In this document: positions 24,901 through 36,900 of the stretch, piece after piece
Layout: each line of letters opens with the position of its first letter
How positions within the stretch are numbered: position 1 is the stretch's first letter
Source of the DNA: Chelydra serpentina
Lineage: Eukaryota; Chordata; Testudines; Chelydridae
Direction of reading: 5' to 3'
Length of the DNA stretch: 64,000 bases
Assembly: GCA_037349315.1 (NCBI GenBank)
Contig: JBAIAC010000030.1
Coordinates: 15,087,501 to 15,151,500 of the forward strand
Position numbers and translations under genes: made by a program
The notes under the pieces: model-generated
Told to the model about the DNA's origin: nothing
What the model saw: the letters and a program-made list of their open reading frames with translations, nothing else
Databases searched by the model: none

Positions 24901-27900
24901 GGGATAGCTCAGCGTTCTGAGCGTTGGCCCGCTAAACCCGGGGTTGCGAGTTCAATCCTTGAGGGGGCCATTCCGCCTGAGGCTGGTAGTCGCGGGACTG
25001 CACAGCATAAGCTCCTTGCCTTCTAGCTGCAGATCGTGCACTATGCCATAAATGGTTGTGGTCGCGGGACCATACAGGAGAAGCTCCTTGCCTTCTAGCT
25101 GCAGATCGTACAATATGCTTGACATTACAGTGCTCCTGGCCGGCGGCCTTTGGTGTGGCTGGCCGGGGGCGCTTTTTTACGTTTTCTTTAAGGGAGATTC
25201 AGCACTGCCTGGAACACGGGCAGAGGGATAGCTCAGCGGTATGAGCGTTGACCCGCTAAACCCGGGGTTGCGAGTTCAATCCTTGAGGGGGTCAGTAGAG
25301 CTTATTGTACCATCTGCAGCTGGAAGGAAAGGCGCCTAACCCCTGCTCACGGCATATTGTACTATCTGCAGCTAGAAGGAAATGAGCCTAACCCTTGCTC
25401 CCCCCTCCCTCCGTGAAAGCACCTGAGGGGGGAGCGAAAAATCCTTTCGCGCCTTTTTTCGTGCGGGCGCCATATTGCTGCCACCATTGTTATCCACCAG
25501 CCGCTTCTGCTCCCACTCTGCTGTCCTGCAAACAGTGTACCGGGGGAAGCATGGAGCACGATCAGATCACCGCAACTGTTATGGCCGTTATGAACACCAC
25601 GCGCATTGTCCAGGAGTATATGGAGACCGAGAACCGGGAGCTGCTAGAGCAACAGGAGGCGAGGACGAGACAGTATCAGCCTGAGGAGAGTGATGAGGAC
25701 ATGGAGACAGACCTCTCTCAGAAAAGGCCCCCCCGCAAGGTGGACATCATGGTGGTAATGGGGCTCGTTGATACAGTGGAACGCCGATTCTGGGCCCGGG
25801 AAACAAGCACAGAGTGGTGGGACCACATAGTGCTGCAGGTCTGGGATGAATCCCAGTGGCTGCGAAACTTTCGCATGCGTAAGGGCACTTTCATGGAACT
25901 TTGTGAGTTGCTTTCCCCTGCCCTGAAGCGCCAGAACACCAAGATGAGAGCAGCCCTCACAGTAGAGAAGCGACTGGCGATAGCCCTGTGGAAGCTTGCA
26001 ACGCCAGACAGCTACCGGTCAGTCGCGAATCAATTCGGAGTGGGAAAATCTACAGTGGGGGCTGTTGTCATGCAAGTAGCCAGGGCGATCACCAAGCTGC
26101 TTGTACCAAGGGTTGTGAGTCTGGGAAATGTGCAGCTCATACTGGATGGCTTTGCAGCAATGGGCTTCCCGAACTGTGGAGGGGCGATAGACGGAACCCA
26201 TATCCCTATCTTGGCACCGGACCACCAAGCCAGCGAGTACATAAACCGAAAGGGTTACTTTTCAATAGTGCTGCAAGCACTGGTGGATCACAAGGGGCGT
26301 TTCACCAACATCAACGTGGGATGGCCGGGAAAGGTACATGACGCTCGCATCTTCAGGAACTCTGGTCTGTTTCAGCTGCTGCAGCAAGGGACTTTCTTCC
26401 CAGACCAGAAAATAACCGTTGGGGATGTTGAGATGCCCATAGTTATCCTTGGGGACCCAGCCTACCCCTTAATGCCGTGGCTCATGAAGCCATACACAGG
26501 TAGCCTGGACAGTAGTCAGGACCTTTTCAACTATAGGCTGAGCAAGTGCAGAATGGTGGTGGAGTGTGCATTTGGCCATTTAAAAGCAAGATGGCGAAGT
26601 TTATTAACTAGGTTAGATCTCAGCGAAACCAATGTTCCTATTGTTATTACTGCTTGCTGTGCGCTCCACAATATCTGTGAGAGTAAGGGGGAGACGTTTA
26701 TGGCAGGGTGGGAGGTTGAGGCAAATCGCCTGGCCGCTGGTTATGCGCAGCCAGACACCAGGGCTATTACAAGAGTACAGCAGGGTGCGTTGCGCATCAG
26801 GGAAGCTTTGAAAACAAGTTTCATGAATGGCCAGGATGCTGTGTGAAAGTTCTGTTTTTCCCCAGTAATGAAAAGCCCCGCCCCTTCATTCGCTCTACTT
26901 CCCTTTACCCAAACCGCCCTGCCCTCCCCCCCTCAATCACCGCTTGCAGAGGAAATAAAGTGATTCTTGTTTAAAAATCATGCATTCTTTATTAATTTGT
27001 AAAACACAGAGGGGGGACTATGGTGGTAACTGACACAGTCTCCCGGGATAGGTGGTGGAGGAAGGGAAGCACCAGGATGGGTGGTGGAGGAGGGGATGAG
27101 GGAAGGACAAGGACACACAGCACTTTAAAACTTATTGAATGCCAGCCCTTTCTTGCTTGGACTGTTCTCTTGGCTTGAGTGGCTGGGAGCACGGAGGCCA
27201 CCCAAACGCGTTCTTGGGCGTCTCGGGGATGAGGTTATGGGACTCGGGAAGGAGGGCTGTTGGTTACACAGGGGCTGTAGCGGCGGTCTGGGCTCAGGCT
27301 GCCTTTCCTGAACCCTACGCCTGTCCTCAGCCATAAGCCGGAGGATTTCCGTTTGATCCTCCAGTAGCCTGAGAATTGCATCCTGCCTTCTCTCTGCACG
27401 CTGACGCCACCTACTCTCTTCATCCCGCCGCTGTCTCTCTTCAGCCCGCCAGTCATTGTCCTCAGCACGCCACTTGTCCGCGCGATCAAATTCTGCCTTC
27501 CTGGACTCAGACAGTGTCTGCCTCCACGCATTCTGCTGGGCAGCCTCAGAGTGGGAGGATTCCATGAGTTCTGAGAACATATCGTCTCGACTCCTTTTCT
27601 TTTTACTTCTTATCTTCGCTAGCCTCTGGGATGGTGATGAAAGGGGTGGCGTTGAAACATTTGTAGCTGTGGGAGGAAGAAAACGGGAGACAAATGTAAA
27701 AGACACATTTTGTTTGAACAAAACATTACATATCACATGTGCATTTTGTCCAAGGTTGCACTGGGCCTCTTATATTGAGGGTCTGCCGGTTTGCTGTGAG
27801 AGATCACACAAGCAGGTCCGGCGGGCAACAGAATTCGGCTTGCAGACAGCCATGGTAAGACACTCTATAGGCTTCTTTAAGCTTCACAACAGGCGGGAAT

Positions 27901-30900
27901 GTTTTCAAACATCAACCCCCTCATTTCCCATAACAAACATCCCGTGGGCTGGCAATTTAAAACAAATAGCTTAGCAATTGAAAAGTTAGGTGGGGCGGCG
28001 GTTTTCGGGTTAACATGCAGGGAGAACCTAATCGCCCCCCCCCCCCCACACACACCCAGGCAAGATGTTCGCTGTGCCCCCTCCCCCCACCGCGTGGGTC
28101 CCAGCGGGGAAGATTTCCGTTCAGCCACAGGCAAACAGCCCAGCAGGGACGGAGCCCCTCTGAATGCCCCCGTACTAAAATTCCCCTATTTCAACCAGGT
28201 TCCCATGAATGATATCACTCTTCTGAGGATAACACACACAGATAAAGAAAGGATGTTGCTTGAATGCCAGCAAAAACCGGGACCGTACGCCGCCATGCTT
28301 TGCAAAGCACTGATTCCAGACTACGTGCTGCTTGCCTGGCGTGGTAGAGTGTGTTACCACGGAGCACAGGATAAGGCTGCCCTCCCCAGAAACCTCATGC
28401 ACAGGCTTTGGGAGCACATCCAGGAGATCTTTCAGGAGATGTCCCCGGAGGATTTCTGCTCCATCCCCGAACATGTTAACAGACTTTTCGAGTAGCTGTG
28501 GCTGTACTGGCCACGAATTAATCATTAAACACGCTTGCTTATAAAACATGTATTAATTAAACAGAGGTACACTCACCAGAGGTCCCTTCTCCTGCATCGA
28601 GCACGCCTTGGGAGGGTTCGAACTGTACTTGCTCCAGGGTGAGAAAGAGTTCCTGGCTGTCGGGGAAAAGGGCTTCTCCGCTTCCTTGCTGGGTCTGTGT
28701 GCTATTTTCAGCATCATTATCATCATCAGGCTCCTCTGTGGGTTCTGATGATCCACATACGGAGTCAAACCACATGGGAGGGTCTGTGCTGGCTGCACCT
28801 CCTAGAATGGCATGCAGCTCATCATAGAAGCGGCATGTCTGGGGCTCTGACCCAGAGCGGTTGTTTGCATCTCTGGTTTTTTGGTAGGCTTGCCTGAGCT
28901 CCTTAATTTTCACGCGGCACTGTTGCGCGTCCCTGTTGTAGCCTCTGTCCTGCATGCCCTTGGAGACTTTGGCGTATGTCTTGGCGTTTCTTCTTTTGGA
29001 CCCTAGCTCTGCTAGCACGGTTTCGTCTCCCCAAACAGCGATCAGATCGAGTACCTCACGCTCGGTCCATGCTGGAGCTCGTCTTCGATTCTGGGACTCC
29101 ATCATGGTCACCTCTGCTGATGAGATCTGCACTCACCTGCAGCTCACCACGCTGGCCAAACAGGAAATGAAATTCAAAAGTTCGCGGGGCTTTTCCTGTC
29201 TACCTGGGAGGAGCATTCGAGCTCAGACCGCTGTCTAGAGCGGTCAGCTGATGCACCGTGGGATAGATTTAGGAGGCCGATACAGTCGAATTGCGTCCTC
29301 ACTAGCCTACTTCGATTCGGCAATATCGCTTTAAGCGCTAATTCTCTCGTTGGGGGTGGAGTGGCGAGATCGATTTTAAGAGCCCTAGAAGTCGATGGTA
29401 AGGGCTTCGTCGTGAGGACGGGTGCACGGATCAATCGAAATAACGCTAATAAATTCGACCTAAACTCGTAGTGTAGACCAGGGCTAAGAGTAACCGAATG
29501 AATACTAGCTGCTATTCAGTAACCCTGCTTTGGCTTTTCCACCAATGAACTTGTGGTGTGATTAGTAGACATTACAGGGACATGATACTGTTTTAATCTT
29601 CATTTGATTTTTCTTCTTTTCCTACTATTAACTGGTTTTGAAATTATTCTCATTTTATATTCTGTTATGCAACCCAAGAGGTTACTAAATCCTGCTTTTT
29701 TATTTTTCATTAACATGATTAAAGCATTTAAAATTAAAAACCATTGCTAACATATAACAGATACGGTTTTAAAAAACATTTTAAAAGGCTTCTCATTAAA
29801 GCTAAACCAATGTATTATACAATTTTGTTTGCATGTTGAAAGCATAACTTTCAGAAAAGTTATTTCCATCTTTTCATCCATTAATAATTGATACTAGTGC
29901 TGGGGTTTTCTTAATCCTTAGTGCTTTTGTATCATAAATAGAAAAAAAATCAATGTATCCATCTAATATGAAATTTTATACTATCACATAAACTTTAGCT
30001 GTATTAGTTTGAATGACACTTCAATAAAATGTGGAACTACAAAAATATTCTTAAATGGGTTTAGTAGAAGCCTTCGAAAATTGGAAGTGCTTCTGTTATA
30101 GTTATAAAAGATTCAGACGAAGGTATGATTAATATTGCATCTTCTGAAAATATATTTCATCGTGTTTATAAAGTAAACAACATAATGAGAGACTCCTAAT
30201 TGGGAAAATTTAATGTAAAAGATAAATAAACCATGAATCCACATTGGACTACTGAAGATATGGAGATGGATGGCAGGGGAATTACACTTTTTTAAAAAAA
30301 AATTCTTTTTTTATATATTATATCAATGTGTATTTTATTTTGATTTAAATTGTTTTAATTTTATGGAGACTTAAAAGATCACTGGCAAGGACTTTTAACT
30401 CCGCAAACTTCTTGTACCCATTTTAGAAGTTTGATAACATAACATATTTTTCTGTTGACTGCTTTTTGCTCAGTATGTGTTTGAACTGAACTAAAACTAT
30501 CATAAATGTTACTTAATAGTGATAAGTATCAGAGGGGTAGCCGTGTTAGTCTGGATTTGTAGAAGCGACAAAGGGTCCTGTGGCACCTTATAGACTAACA
30601 GAGGCATTGGAGCATAAGCTTTCGTGGGTGAATACCCACTTCTTCGGATGCAAGCAGTGGAAAAGTCCAGGGGCAGATATAAATGTGATTTATATCTGCC
30701 CCTGGACTTTTCCACTGCTCGCATCCGAAGAAGTGGGCATAAGCTTTCGTGGGTGAATACCCACTTCTTCGGATGCAAGCAGTGGAAAAGTCCAGGGGCA
30801 GATATAAATGTGATTTATATCTGCCCCTGGACTTATATCTGCCCCTGGACTTTTCCACTGCTTGCATCCGAAGAAGTGGGTATTCACCCACGAAAGCTTA

Positions 30901-33900
30901 TGCTCCAATACCTCTGTTAGTCTATAAGGTTCCACAGGACCCTTTGTCGCTTAATAGTGATAGGCATCATTCATTGTGCAGGCAGAGCTCTAAGAGACTA
31001 GCTTCAATCTGTTGATTTAATTCTTAATAATCTAGGGGTATGTCTACACTACAAAATTATGTTGAATTTATAGAAGTTGATCTTTAGAAAGCAATTTTAT
31101 CCAGTCGATTGTGTGTGTCCCCACTAAGCACATTAAGTCGGCGGAGTGCGTCCTTAATACCATGGCTAGCATCGACTCACGGAGCGGTGAACTGTGGGTA
31201 GCTATCCCACAGTCTCCGCTTTCCATTGGAATTCTGCGTTAAGCTCCGAATGCCTGATGGGGCAAAAACATTGTTGTGGGTGGTTTTGGGTACATGTTTT
31301 GGGTACATGTCATCAGTCTCCCTCCCTCCATGAAAGCAACGGCAGACAATCATTTCACGCCTTTTTTCCTGGGTTACCTGTGCAGACGCCATAGCACGGC
31401 AAGCATGGACTCCGCTCAGCTCACCGCTGCTGTTGTGAGCATTCTAAACACCTCACGCATTATCCTGCAGTATGTGCAGAACCCGGCTAGGAGACGCCAG
31501 CACGAGGATGATTGTGAGGAGGACATGGACACAGACTTTCCTGAAAGCACGGGATGTGGCAAATGGGACATCATGGTGGCAGTAGGGCAAGTTGATACAG
31601 TGGAACGCCGATTCTGGGCCCGGCAAACAAGCACAGACTGGTGGGACCGCATAGTGTTGCAGGTATGGGATGAGTCCCAGTGGCTGCGAAACTTTCGCAT
31701 GCGTAAGTCCATTTTCCTGGAACTTTGAGTTGTTTTCTCCCGCCCTGAAGCTCAGGAATACCAAGATGAGAGCTACCCTGACAGTTCAGAAGCGAGTAGC
31801 GATAGTCCTGTGGAAGCTTGCAACGCCTGACTGCTACCGGTCAGTCGGGAATCAATTTGGAGTGGGCAAATCTACTGTGGGGGCTGCTGTGATCCAAGTA
31901 GTCAAGGCAATCAATAACCTTCTGCTAGCAAGCGTAGTGACTCTGGGAAGTGTGCAGGTCACAGTGGATGGCTTTGCAGCAATGGGGTTCACTAACTGTG
32001 GTGGGGTGATAGACAGAACACATATCCCTATCTTGGCACCAGACCACATTGCCAACCAGTACATAAACCACAAGGAATACTTCTCAATGGTGCTGCAAGT
32101 ACTGGTGGATCACAAGGGACGTTTCACTGACATCAACGTGGGATGGCCGGGAAAGGTGCATGACACTTGCATCTTTAGGAACTCCGGGCTATTTGAACAG
32201 CTGCAAGAAGGGACTTACTTCCCAGACTAGAAAATTACTGTTGGGGATGTTGAAATGCCAATAGTTATCCTTGGAGATCCAGCCTACCCCTTACTCCCAT
32301 GGCTCATGAAGCCGTACACAGGCAGCCCGGACAGTAGTAAGGAGCAGTTCAACTATAGGCTGAGCAAGTGCAGAATGGTGGTAGAATGTGCCTTTGGACG
32401 TTTAAAAGCTCGCTGGCTCTGTTTGCTGACTAGGTGAGACCTCAGCACAACCAATATTCCCATTGTTATTGCTGCTTGCTGTGTGCTCCATAATATCTGT
32501 GAGGGTACGGGGGAGATGTTTACGTGAGGGTGGGAGGTTGAGGCAAATCGCCTGGCGGCCGATTTTGAGCAGCCAGACACCAGGGCGATTAGAAGAGCAC
32601 AGCTAGGCGAGCTGCGCATCAGAGAGGCTTTGAAAATCAGTTTCATGACTGGCCAGGCTCCGGTGTGACAGTTGTGTGTGTTTCTCCTTCATGCAAACCC
32701 CCGCCCCCTTTGTTGATTTTCATTCCCTGTAAGCCAACCACCCTCCCCTCTTCGATCACAGCTGGCAAAGGAAATAAAGTCACTATTGTTTTGAAACCAT
32801 GCATTCTTTCTTTATTGATTTAAAAAAAAAGGGAGATAACTGACAAGGTAGCCTGGGTGGGGTGGGGGAAGAGAGAAGGACAAGGCCACATTGCTTATTG
32901 TAGCCACACTACATATCAAAACGTATTGAATAACAGCCTTCTGTTGCTGGGGCGTCCTCTGGAGTGGAATGGCTGGGTGCCCGGAGCCTCCCTCCTCCCC
33001 CCCCTCCCCCCCCAGCGTTCTTGGGTGTCTGGGTGAGGAGGATATGGAACTTGGGGAGGAGGGAAGGTGGTTATATAGTGGATACAGCGACGGTCTGTGC
33101 TCTTGTTGCCTTTCCTGCAGCTCCACCAGATGCCTGAGCATGTCCATTTGCTCCCCCATTAGCCTCAGCATCGCATCCTGCCTCTTCTCATCGCGCTCAC
33201 TGTATGATTTCCTGGCCTCTGTCACTGTATGCCTCCACGCATTCAGCTGTGCCCTATCAGTGCGGGAGGACTGCATAAGCTTGGAAAACATGTCTGTGTT
33301 TTTTTCGCCTTCTAATCTGCGATAACCTCTGGGATAGAGATGATAGGGGGAGCATAGAAACATTTGCACCTGCAGGGGGATAAAAAGGGAGAGTAGAATT
33401 TAAGAAGATGCATTTCTGAGAACAAAAGGGAGACTCTTTCACAGTGAATCAAGCAATTCACAGCAGACAGCACATGTGCTTTAGGTACAAGGTCGTATTT
33501 TGCCTTTTATATTGAGCGCCTTCTGTTATGGTGACACATCACACACGGCTGGGCAACAGAATTCAGTTTCCAGGCAGCCATGATAAGCCAAAGGGTACGT
33601 GGGGTTGGCTTCTTCCGCCTTCATAACATGCGGGAATGGTTTCAAACTGCAGCACCCTCCTTTCCCATAGCAAGCAATGTGGTTGGGTTGGCTGTTTAAA
33701 AGGAGGGGCTGCAGTTTTCGGGTGGATGTGCAGCACAACCCTCCCCCCACCCCACCGCGTGGTGATTCTCTAGGATGATCCCTTTTAGCCAAACGCAAAC
33801 AGCCCAGCATGAGTGGGGTCCTTTGAATGTTCCCTTACAAAAATTCCCCTATTTCATCCAGGTGACCATGGATGATATCACTCTCCTGAGGCTAACACAG

Positions 33901-36900
33901 AGAGATAAAGACCGAATGTTGCTTGAATGTGACCAAAACCCGGGACCATTCGCTGCCAGTCTTTGTGCTGCAATGATTCCAGACTACTTGCTACTGGTTT
34001 GGCATGGTAAAGTGTCCTACCATGGAGGACAGAATAAGGCAGCCCTCCCCAGAAACCTTCTGCAAAGGCTTTCAGAGTACCTCCAGGAGAGCTTCATGGA
34101 GATGTTCCTGGAGGATTCCCACTCCATCCCCAGACACATTAACAGACTTTTCCAGTAGCTGTACTGGCCGTGAATGCATCCCAAGTCTTCAGGGCAAATC
34201 AAACATTAAACACAATTGCTTTTAAACCCTGTAGTGTATTTTAAAAGGTGCACTCACCAGAGGTGCCTTCTCTGGCTTCAGGGTCTGGGAACCCGCCTTG
34301 GGAGGGTATTGGCTCCAGGGTCATGAAAAGGTCCTGGCTGCCGGGAAGAATGGATTTTCCGCTTGCCTGCTGTGCATTCTCCTCCTCTTCCTCATCCACA
34401 AAATCCTTCTCCCTGTTGCGTCGGACTCCCCCCTTGTGGGTGTCCACGGACAGTGGTGGTGTAGTGGTAGGGTCCCCCCCACCCCTTAGAATGCCATGCA
34501 GCTGATCATAGAAGCGGTATGTATGGGGCTCTGACCCGGAGCGACCATTTGCCACTTCTGTCTTTTGGTAGGCTTGCCTGAGCTCCTTAACTTTCACACG
34601 GCACTGCTGTGTGTCCCTGTTGTAGCCTCTCTCCACCATACCCTGTGTGATTTTGGCATATATATTAGCATTTCTTCTTTTTGATCGGAGTTCGGCCTGC
34701 ACAGCTTCTTCTCCCCATAGAGCAATCAGATCCAGTGTCTCTCTTTCGGTCCATGCTGGAGCTCGTTTGCGATTCTGGGACTGCATGGTCACCTGTGCTT
34801 CTGAGCTCACCACGCTGACCAAACAGGAAATGAAATTCAAAATTTCCCGCGGCTTTTCCTGTGTACCTGGCTAGTGCATCGGAGTTGAAAGTGCTGTCCA
34901 GAGCAGTCACATTGTAGCACTCTGAGATAGCTCCCAGAGGCCAATACCGTCGAATTGCATCTGTACTACCCCAAATTCGACCCAGCAAGATTGATTTTAG
35001 CGCTACTCCCCTCGCCGGGGAGGAGTACAGCAGTCAATTTTAAGAACCCTTTAGGTGGACGGAACGGGGTTGGTTGTGCAGACGCATGGCTTTTAAAATC
35101 AACCTAACGCGGCTAAATTCGACATAACCTCGTAGTGTAGACCAGGGCTAGGAGATGTTTCCTACCCAATTCCAACAACTTCAAGGGAATGATTAAGCAA
35201 TGTAGGATATTGCACACAAATCTTTGCAGTTAATTAAAATGCCTGGAATACAGCATATTTTCCTTTAGTATGAACTCTTACTTAATCTCTAAAATAGGTA
35301 AAGGTTTCTGATATCCCATGCACTCCACTTATAATAGATAGCATATTAGCATGCAGCTAAGTGCCAACTAAGCTTACAGTGCCCTCTAGAACAATAGCTG
35401 AATTAAAGTCGGAGCACTTTGGAGTAAGAACTGTCTTTCTTTTACGTCTGTACTGTGCTAACACGATGGAGGCCTGATGCCAACTCTGGTCTCTAGGTGC
35501 TACTGCAATACAAATAATAATGATTAAATTCTCTGGAGAACGAAAGTGTTCTTGTAGAAGATATGCATGTAAACACCCTTTGGGTTTTAATTTTGCAAAT
35601 ATATATGTTTTTTGTGGAAAGACTGCTAGCTAAAATCTCTGAATGTATTTTATTCAAGGCATGTAACTAAACTCATCTGTATTGAACAATTATTTATTAT
35701 TCATATTACTAATGCATTGAGGCCTTGACTGCCATTTGGGCCCCATTGTTTAATGAAACTGGATCATTCCAGATTCCTCTTACTCTTAGTTCTCACTCAA
35801 GTGAAAAGATTGATAGAGCGAATATGAATTCATTAGAGCCATGGTTTAAGAGCGAGTCTAATGTAGGCTGTGATTGCTCCTTTAGGGAGCTGTTTCACAA
35901 ATGTGCACCAACTACCAGAAAATTTCCTTACACTGAGACAGGGGGACTGAGTCATCTATCTGCCGCCCTGACCGGGAAAACCGAGAGGTGTGCTGCTTGC
36001 CAGGGGCTAGGATTCGTGATGTGACGGAGAGACTGCCGAGACTCATCAAGCCCTCAGATCGCTACCCCTTCCTGCTTCTCCACGTGGGCACCAATGATAC
36101 TGCCAAGAATGACCTTGAGCGTATTACTGCAGACTACGTGGCTCTGGGAAGAAGGATAAAGGCGTTTGAGGCGCAAGTGGTGTTCTCGTCCATTCTCCCT
36201 GTGGCAGGAAAAGGCCGGGGTAGAGACCGTCGAATCGTGGAAGTCAACGAATGGCTACGCAGATGGTGTCGGAGAGAAGGGTTTGGATTCTTTGACCATG
36301 GGATGGTGTTCCAAGAAGAAGGAGTGCTAGGCAGAGACGGGCTCCACCTGACGAAGAGAGGGAAGAGCATCTTTGGAAGCAGGCTGGCCAACCTAGTGAG
36401 GAGGGCTTTAAACTAGGTTCACCGGGGGAAGGAGACCAAAGCCCCGAGGTAAGTGGGGAAGTGGGATACCGGGAGGAAGCACAAGTAGGTGAGTGCAAGA
36501 GGGGAGGGCTCCTGCCCCATACTGGGACAGCAGGACAATCGGTGAGTTATCTTAAATGCCTATACACAAATGCAAGAAGCCTGGGGAACAAGCAGGGAGA
36601 ACTGGAAGTCCTGGCACAGTCAAGGAATTATGACGTAATTGGAATAACAGAGACTTGGTGGGATAACTCACACGATTGGAGTACTGTCATGGATGGATAT
36701 AAACTGTTCAGGAAGGATAGGCAGGGCAGAAAAGGTGGGGGAGTTGCGTTGTATGTAAGAGAGCAGTATGACTGCTCAGAGCTCCAGTATGAAACTGCAG
36801 AAAAACCTGAGAGTCTCTGGATTAAATTGAGAAGTGTGAGCAACAAGGGTAATGTCGTGGTGGGAGTCTGCTACAGACCACCAGACCAGGCGGATGAGGT

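Larger units (their letters stand above)
24431..29484 (+). mobile_element. PIF/Harbinger element, complete copy
   Basis: The element is 5054 bp. It begins GGGTACGTCTACACTAC and ends GTAGTGTAGACCAGGGC, so the ends are inverted repeats, and is flanked by TAA on both sides (24428-24430 and 29485-29487), the 3-bp duplication type used by Harbingers. It carries an open transposase (+), a two-exon Myb/SANT-like gene (-) and an extra + frame in the Myb intron. CpG is well preserved, which suggests a fairly recent insertion. It is 1.5 kb from a related, broken copy in the same orientation. Confidence 0.93.
31036..35148 (+). mobile_element. PIF/Harbinger element, decayed copy
   Basis: The element is 4113 bp, with ends GGGTATGTCTACACTAC and GTAGTGTAGACCAGGGC flanked by TAG (31033-31035 and 35149-35151). 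It has the same three-part layout as the copy at 24431-29484 but belongs to a diverged subfamily. It lacks the tRNA-like modules in its left arm. Transposase and Myb-like genes are broken. Confidence 0.9.

Noticed and set aside
24900..25293. Two possible functional tRNA genes
   Set aside because: The heads match the turtle SINE tRNA-like module, lack a clean anticodon arm and acceptor pairing by eye, and lie inside a DNA transposon.
25988..26341. 117-codon frame overlapping the transposase
   Set aside because: It is an alternative-frame shadow of the transposase with no motif of its own.
27456..27974. 172-codon + frame antisense to Myb exon 2
   Set aside because: Its first half is a shadow of the Myb-like coding sequence. 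Unlike the third ORF, it is not kept in the second Harbinger.
30509..31015. Five overlapping frames of 80-98 codons on both strands with the same peptide words
   Set aside because: They are the expected result of the Penelope palindrome: the same sequence read in both directions. No independent coding evidence.
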